In this document: in pieces, positions 7,064 to 10,839 of the stretch
Numbering within the stretch: the first letter of the stretch is position 1
Layout of the letters: each line of letters opens with the position of its first letter
Source of the DNA: Verrucomicrobiales bacterium
Lineage (GTDB): Bacteria; Verrucomicrobiota; Verrucomicrobiia; Methylacidiphilales; JAAUTS01
Reading direction: 5' to 3'
NCBI GenBank assembly: GCA_031279715.1
Contig: JAITHY010000075.1
Span: forward strand, 1 to 10,839
Length of the DNA: 10,839 nucleotides
Translations under genes and position numbers: made by a program
Notes under the pieces: generated by a model
Told to the model about the DNA's origin: nothing
Database searches by the model: none
The model's input: only the letters and a program-made list of their open reading frames with translations

Positions 7064-7238
7064 AATTTTTTATTTTATTGGATTACCTTTCCCTCAAGCA
7101 AAACACTAACCGCCCGATTTGGTTACAACACAAAGAATTTTGTCCGCCTTTGCCACACAAATGAGGACTTCGCAAACGTCGGACCATATGAATTATTGGT
7201 GACGTTTGCGCGACCTTTCCCTATGGTGAACACACGCC
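7064..7238. other. Divergent intergenic region between the Spy/CpxP-like and exonuclease genes
   Basis: This 175-bp gap is more AT-rich than its surroundings, most of all at 7064-7080, directly before the start of the leftward gene, where a promoter is likely. It must also supply the promoter of the rightward exonuclease, since both genes start here. TTGGTT (7119-7124) is a possible -35 but no -10 lies at the correct distance. A large inverted repeat fills 7171-7210. The region holds no copy of the CGCTGAC word. Confidence 0.5.
7171..7210. promoter_or_regulatory. 10-bp perfect inverted repeat with 20-bp spacer upstream of the exonuclease gene
   Basis: CGCAAACGTC (7171-7180) and GACGTTTGCG (7201-7210) are exact complements. 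Inside the spacer ACCA (7183-7186) and TGGT (7197-7200) also pair, so a 10+4 bp hairpin with a two-base bulge is possible. The right arm ends 28 bases before the exonuclease ATG. There is no T-tract, so it is not an intrinsic terminator. It may be an operator for a dimeric regulator or a 5'-UTR hairpin; which one cannot be told from the sequence. Confidence 0.5.
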
Positions 7239-7817
7239 ATGCCAGAAACCGTCAACGCACCCGCCATCACGAAGGAAAAAATCCAGACGCTGCCGCTCGC
7301 CCGTTACAACGGCCCCATCCACCTTATCGCGCCCGGACAACCGTGCATGGACGCCTGCCGCGCGCTCGCTGACGAGGAAATCATCGGCTTCGACACCGAA
7401 ACCCGCCCCGCCTTCCGCCGCGGCGAACACTATCATCCCTCCCTCATCCAATTCGCCACCCGCAACGCCGTGTGGTTGTTCCAAATCAACCGCCATTGGT
7501 TCCCGATGGAAATCGTCGGCATCCTCGAAAGCGCCGCGCTGACCAAGACCGGCGTCGCCATCAACCAAGACGTCAACCATCTCAACCGCATGATGCCACT
7601 CAACACCCAGGGCATGGTGGACCTCAGCGTCAGCGCCGCCCAACGCGGCGTGAAAACCACCGGCCTCCGCAACCTCGCCGCCATCTACCTCGGCATCCGC
7701 GTCTCCAAACGCGCCCAAGTCACCAACTGGAGCAAACTGACGCTGACTGCCGCGCAAATCCAATACGCCGCCCTCGACGCCTGGATCAGCCGCGAGTTAT
7801 ATTTCAAGCTGCACTAA
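7239..7817 (+). CDS. DEDDy-type 3'-5' exonuclease domain protein (RNase D/DnaQ-like fold)
   Basis: A 192-residue single-domain exonuclease. The three Exo motifs are present: Exo I IIGFDTETRP with Asp52 and Glu54, Exo II KTGVAINQDVNHL with Asp111, and Exo III QIQYAALDAW with Tyr176 and Asp180 (Y-x3-D, the DEDDy subtype). These bind two metal ions for hydrolysis of nucleotides from a 3' end. No HRDC domain follows, so it is not a full RNase D; short stand-alone members act on RNA or DNA and the substrate is unknown. GGTGA nine bases before the ATG complements the 16S 3' tail and supports this start. The TAA stop shares bases with the hrpB stop in the 4-bp overlap CTAA. Confidence 0.9.
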   Translation: MPETVNAPAITKEKIQTLPLARYNGPIHLIAPGQPCMDACRALADEEIIGFDTETRPAFRRGEHYHPSLIQFATRNAVWLFQINRHWFPMEIVGILESAALTKTGVAINQDVNHLNRMMPLNTQGMVDLSVSAAQRGVKTTGLRNLAAIYLGIRVSKRAQVTNWSKLTLTAAQIQYAALDAWISRELYFKLH

Positions 7818-10354
7818 CGCCAAACGTGCCTCGGATAACGCCGCTGAAGCTCAGGCTTGACTTTCGGATACCCCTCGCGCCAGAAGCTCGCGAGGTCCTG
7901 CGTCACTTGCACGGGGCGGCGGCTGGGGGCGAGGATTTTCACCGTCAGCGGCAGCTTGCCGCCGAGGATGCGCGGCGTCTCGGTCAAGTCGTACAGGTCC
8001 TGGATGGTCGCTGACAGTGACGGCGGCTCGTTCGCGGCGTAGGAAATTTTCAAACTTTTCCCGCGCACCTCGACCCGCTCCGGCGCGAGCTTCGCCATGC
8101 CCGCTGACAGTGACGGGCTAAGCCAGTCGCGCACAAACGGCAGCGCGGGTTTTTCCTTAATGTCTTTGTACGCCGTCGCGCCGAGGCAGAATTGCTCCAG
8201 CACGGCGCGGCGGTCAGCGTCAGCGAAGGGCTTGTAACCAAGCTCCGGCGCGTGCCCGGCGAGGAAGCGGACGCGCAGCAAAAATTTTTCCACGTCGTCG
8301 TCCCAGCCTTTGAGCGTCAGCGTCTTGTCCAAAATCTTTTCAACCAAAATCTCCGCCGCCGCTGACGCTGACGCCTCTTGCGCAATCTCGCGCCGCAGCA
8401 GCAAATCATGGTAACTCACGCGCCGCTCGGTGATGACGCGCCGCTGCGTCGCGTCCCACGCGGCGACGCTGGCGCTGACGATGGCGTCGTCGCTGACCTC
8501 GGCGAGCCACGCCTCATCAACAGCGGTGGCCTGGTTCAACAGCGTCACCACCTCGCCCGTGCCGCGCTGAATTTCACTAATCTCCGCCGCCACAATCAGC
8601 GGCGCCTTGCGAACCACGGACTCGCGCGCCAGCTCGCCCTTGCGCCCGTGCACAACCTCGCAACGCAACGAGCCTTGGTCCAGCCGCCGCGCCACCTGGT
8701 CGGCGAAACCGGCTAAAATACAGCGGCGGATGGCGTCACCGTCAGCGGCTCCTTTTTCATTTTCTTCCTCCGCGTCTCCGCGTCTCTGCGCGATGCCCAA
8801 AAACATTCTGCTCAACTGCGAAGCCTGACGGGCGGCGGCGGCGTCAATTCCGGGTTTGTCACACGCGTTGAAATCAAAATTTTTATTCTCGGCGAACTTC
8901 AGCGCCCGCAGTTGCAAAAAGAAATCCGACGTCTCCTCGCCGCCGAACAAATCATCGCGCAACTCCTCCGCTGACCGTGACACATTGCGGCGGAAAATAT
9001 TTTTTCCCTGCGCCAGCGCCGCCACCGCGCACACCGCCGGCACGCAGCCGCGCCGCCGCGCCTCGTGCAGCATCCGCGCATAACGCGGGTGCACCGGATA
9101 ACGCAGCAACTCGCGGCCCGTGACCGTCAGCGTCCCGTCCGCCTCGTGCAACGCGCCCAAGTCCTCCAGCAACCGCGCGGCGCGGCGCAACGTCTGCCCG
9201 TCCGGCGGCTCGAACCACGGGAATTGTTCGAGATCAACAATGCCGCCGCCCTTCAGCAACAACACCGACTCCGCCAAATCCACGCGGTGAATTTCCGGCG
9301 TCTCGCTCGCGGGGCGCAGCATGTGCTCCGTGCCCGTCCACAGGCGGACGCAGTGACCGTCAGCGACGCGCCCCGCCCGCCCCTTGCGCTGCTCCGCCGA
9401 GGCGCGGCTGATTTTCTCCACCATCAGCGTGTTGATGCCGCGCCGCGGGTCGAAGCGGTTGACGCGCGCCAGCCCGCTGTCAATCACCACGCGCACCGTC
9501 GGGATGGTGATGGATGTTTCTGCCACGTTCGTCGCGACGATGACCTTGCGGCCGCCGCACGGGCGCAACGCCTCGTTCTGCCGCTCCGGCGGCAACTCGC
9601 CGTGCAGCATCGCCAGCGTCCAGTCGCGGGCGGCGCGCTGCTCGCCAAGCGCGGCAATCGTCCGCTGAATTTCATACGCGCCCGGCATGAAAATCAACAC
9701 GTCACCGTCAGCGTGCCGCGCCGCCGCTTGCACACAGGCCTCGGCGGCGGCGTCCCAAATTCTCCCGCGCTCCAGCGACAGCGGTTTTTCCAAATATTCG
9801 ACGCTGACGCTGAACTGCCGCCCCGCCGACTCGACCACCGCGCACGGCTCCAAAAATTTTTCCACCCGGTCCGCGTCCAGCGTCGCCGACATCACGACCA
9901 AATTCAACTCCGCCCGCTGACGCTGAATGAGCCGGCACCGCGCCAGCGACAAATCGGCGTAAAGATGCCGCTCGTGAAACTCGTCAAAAATCACCGTGGA
10001 CACCGCTGACAGTGACGGGTCGGCGATGAGCTTCCGCATCAAAATTCCCTCGGTGACAAAATTGACGCGCGTCTTTTTCGACGCGCGGTCCTCAAACCGA
10101 ATTTGATACCCGACCTCCTCGCCGAGCCTGACGCCCATCTCCTCCGCGACCCGCGCCGCGAGCAACCGCGCCGCCAGCCGCCGGGGCTGCAAAATCAAAA
10201 TCTGACCGTCAGCGGCGACCCCGGCGCGGTCAAGAATTTGCGGCACTTGGGTGGATTTGCCGCTGCCGGTGGGGGCCTGAACAACAGCGCGGTGAAATTT
10301 TTTCACCCCGCTGACAATGGCCTCCGCCACCTCGTAAATCGGCAAATTGGACAT
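7814..10354 (-). CDS. hrpB: ATP-dependent helicase HrpB
   Basis: An 846-residue DExH helicase. Walker A is APTGSGKST (27-35), motif II DEFH (124-127), motif III SAT (156-158), and motif VI QRKGRAGR (322-329), followed by the helicase-associated region with HPRYARML (422-429), a HrpB hallmark. The C-terminal HrpB domain ends with PVQVTQDLASFWREGYPKVK and RRYPRHVW, typical for the family. HrpB is thought to be an RNA-type helicase, but its substrate is poorly known. The ATG at 10354 is chosen; a TTG at 10390 would add 12 residues encoded by an intergenic repeat. Two oddities: residues about 521-535 (IAQRRGDAEEENEKG) come from a copy of that repeat lying inside the frame, and PSLSA occurs three times (10003, 8102 and 8009 sites) from identical 15-base words. 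Three in-frame 15-mers and about twenty-five CGCTGAC cores make it motif-rich. Confidence 0.95.
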   Translation of the reverse strand: MSNLPIYEVAEAIVSGVKKFHRAVVQAPTGSGKSTQVPQILDRAGVAADGQILILQPRRLAARLLAARVAEEMGVRLGEEVGYQIRFEDRASKKTRVNFVTEGILMRKLIADPSLSAVSTVIFDEFHERHLYADLSLARCRLIQRQRAELNLVVMSATLDADRVEKFLEPCAVVESAGRQFSVSVEYLEKPLSLERGRIWDAAAEACVQAAARHADGDVLIFMPGAYEIQRTIAALGEQRAARDWTLAMLHGELPPERQNEALRPCGGRKVIVATNVAETSITIPTVRVVIDSGLARVNRFDPRRGINTLMVEKISRASAEQRKGRAGRVADGHCVRLWTGTEHMLRPASETPEIHRVDLAESVLLLKGGGIVDLEQFPWFEPPDGQTLRRAARLLEDLGALHEADGTLTVTGRELLRYPVHPRYARMLHEARRRGCVPAVCAVAALAQGKNIFRRNVSRSAEELRDDLFGGEETSDFFLQLRALKFAENKNFDFNACDKPGIDAAAARQASQLSRMFLGIAQRRGDAEEENEKGAADGDAIRRCILAGFADQVARRLDQGSLRCEVVHGRKGELARESVVRKAPLIVAAEISEIQRGTGEVVTLLNQATAVDEAWLAEVSDDAIVSASVAAWDATQRRVITERRVSYHDLLLRREIAQEASASAAAEILVEKILDKTLTLKGWDDDVEKFLLRVRFLAGHAPELGYKPFADADRRAVLEQFCLGATAYKDIKEKPALPFVRDWLSPSLSAGMAKLAPERVEVRGKSLKISYAANEPPSLSATIQDLYDLTETPRILGGKLPLTVKILAPSRRPVQVTQDLASFWREGYPKVKPELQRRYPRHVWR
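8009..8116. repeat. Two identical 15-mers of the dispersed word in hrpB (third at 10003-10017)
   Basis: CGCTGACAGTGACGG occurs at 8009-8023 and 8102-8116, and again at 10003-10017. All three are in the same reading frame of hrpB and encode PSLSA. Confidence 0.85.
8768..8793 (+). repeat. 26-nt repeat family, copy inside hrpB
   Basis: Read on the plus strand this is CTCCGCGT, CTCCGCGT, then CTCTGCGCGA: two tandem 8-mers plus a 10-mer. It matches the copy at 10366-10391 at 21 of 26 positions, with the differences at equivalent positions in each unit. It lies antisense within hrpB, stays in frame and encodes the polar stretch around residues 521-530. Confidence 0.75.
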
Positions 10355-10363
10355 GCCGGAAAT

Positions 10364-10422
10364 TCTCGCGCAAAGACGCCAAGACGCCAAGTTGTTTAAT
10401 GCCTGGCGTTCTTTGCGCGAGA
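10364..10422. repeat. Hairpin-forming inverted repeat between the autotransporter gene and hrpB
   Basis: TCTCGCGCAAAGA (10364-10376) and TCTTTGCGCGAGA (10410-10422) are perfect 13-bp complements, and the pairing continues into CGCCAAG against CTGGCG with a one-base gap. The loop is about 20 bases or less after that extension. It fills nearly all of the 75-bp gap between the autotransporter stop and the hrpB start. There is no T-tract for an intrinsic terminator, though the hairpin could protect or attenuate transcripts. Confidence 0.7.
10366..10391 (-). repeat. 26-nt repeat family, intergenic copy upstream of hrpB
   Basis: On the minus strand the units are CTTGGCGT, CTTGGCGT and CTTTGCGCGA. 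The same architecture occurs in the hrpB-internal copy at 8768-8793. A third, partial and inverted copy (CTGGCGT then TCTTTGCGCGA) is at 10403-10420 on the plus strand. This composition resembles common intergenic repeats of the 'GCGTCTTTGCG' type in environmental bacteria, from memory rather than a search. Confidence 0.7.
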
Positions 10423-10429
10423 TTTGGTT

Positions 10430-10839
10430 TTAGAATTGATGGCGATAGCCGAAGTTCAGCCCCCAGGGTTTGTCGTATTTGTCGCCGAAGGAGGCTTCGT
10501 AGTCGAGGTGAAGCTGACTCTCAGCGTTGAGTTGCCAGACGATGCCGGCGCCGATGACAGCGCGGGCACCGTCGAGATTCGGACGCCAATGCTCGCCGCT
10601 GACGGTGACTTTGTTGCCGACGCTGATTTGGCCGAGACCGCCGGCTTTGATGTACGGTTGCACCAGGCCGCTGTTGGTCAGCTTGATGTTCCGGCCCAAT
10701 CTCGCGCCGCCGTAAAGATGCAGAACGTCAGCGTCGCTGAGGGTCACGCTCATGCCATCGCGCGTGGTGTAGTTGTCGTTCATCAGGTGCAGGTAACTGA
10801 CTTGCACGCCCGGCTCGGCGAACCAGCCGTCGGCGAATT
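10430..10839 (-). CDS. Autotransporter beta-barrel, C-terminal part (5' end outside window)
   Basis: The frame is open to the window edge, giving about 136 residues; an internal GTG at 10807 is not the real start. The visible part begins FADGWFAEPGVQVSYLHL, which resembles the 'GWFVEPQAELSY' strand of type V autotransporter barrels, and continues with alternating strands such as NIKLTNSGLVQPYIKAGGL and GARAVIGAGIVWQLNAESQLHLDYEASFGD. It ends GLNFGYRHQF with a C-terminal Phe, the signal recognised by the BAM complex for outer-membrane insertion. The passenger domain, which would tell the function, is not in the window. VTVSGEHW comes from a copy of the CGCTGAC word at 10597. Confidence 0.88.
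   Translation of the reverse strand, partial: FADGWFAEPGVQVSYLHLMNDNYTTRDGMSVTLSDADVLHLYGGARLGRNIKLTNSGLVQPYIKAGGLGQISVGNKVTVSGEHWRPNLDGARAVIGAGIVWQLNAESQLHLDYEASFGDKYDKPWGLNFGYRHQF

Noticed and set aside
7161..7202. 13-codon leader peptide frame (ATG to TGA) overlapping the inverted repeat
   Set aside because: No ribosome-binding site, no run of regulatory codons, and no terminator hairpin with T-tract to support attenuation.
9065..10009. 314-codon open frame on the plus strand within hrpB
   Set aside because: Antisense to conserved helicase motifs; Arg/Gln/His-rich sequence without domain signature.
10355..10390. TTG start giving HrpB 12 more residues
   Set aside because: The extra codons derive from the intergenic repeat; family N-termini begin close to the ATG at 10354.
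104..10733. Dispersed word as a CRISPR array, KOPS or Chi signal
   Set aside because: Copies are irregularly spaced without uniform spacers, and the two orientations are about equal, unlike CRISPR or strand-polar signals.

Overview
The window is a compact, GC-rich (roughly 60 %, estimated by eye) chromosomal segment of a Gram-negative bacterium. It holds ten protein genes, two of them cut by the window edges, and no RNA gene, IS element or CRISPR array that I can see. A C-terminal autotransporter barrel and a Spy/CpxP-like exported protein point to an outer membrane. An RNase HIII (common in Firmicutes, but also found in Chlamydiae and other PVC bacteria) beside HrpB and autotransporter genes makes a PVC-type organism, perhaps Verrucomicrobiota, my best guess. 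That placement is inference with low to moderate confidence.

Layout. 1-357 (+) is the 3' end of a PDZ-domain protein. It overlaps the convergent gene pabC. 314-4421 (-) is a leftward run: rnhC (RNase HIII), a 114-bp gap, then a tightly packed M16 zinc peptidase, pabB and pabC. The last two make 4-aminobenzoate for folate from chorismate; the glutaminase subunit PabA is not in the window. 4420-6623 (+) is a rightward pair, mutY and an RlmI-type rRNA methyltransferase, joined by an ATGA stop-start overlap. The start codons of rnhC and mutY overlap each other head to head. A strong bidirectional terminator at 6625-6656 separates this pair from a small exported Spy/CpxP-like gene (6677-7063, -). 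A relatively AT-rich 175-bp intergenic region with a large inverted repeat precedes a DEDDy 3'-5' exonuclease gene (7239-7817, +). This gene ends in a 4-bp overlap with convergent hrpB (7814-10354, -). Upstream of hrpB a hairpin-forming repeat separates it from an incomplete autotransporter gene (10430-10839, -).

The most striking feature is not a gene. The 7-mer CGCTGAC or its complement GTCAGCG occurs about 70 times by hand count (36 and 34 in the two orientations). Base composition alone would predict about two or three. Many copies extend to CGCTGAC-N-GT(G/C)A, and two form near-palindromes. The word lies inside conserved enzyme genes in several reading frames and in one intergenic gap. 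It has written recurring peptides (VTVSG/E, ADGD/ADRD, PSLSA) into unrelated proteins. It resembles the cyanobacterial HIP1 word or a DNA uptake sequence in style, but I know of no described family with this sequence. It is nearly absent from rnhC, the 5' half of the M16 gene and the small exported gene. A second, unrelated repeat family (26 nt, two tandem 8-mers plus a 10-mer) has one copy upstream of hrpB and a diverged copy inside the hrpB reading frame.
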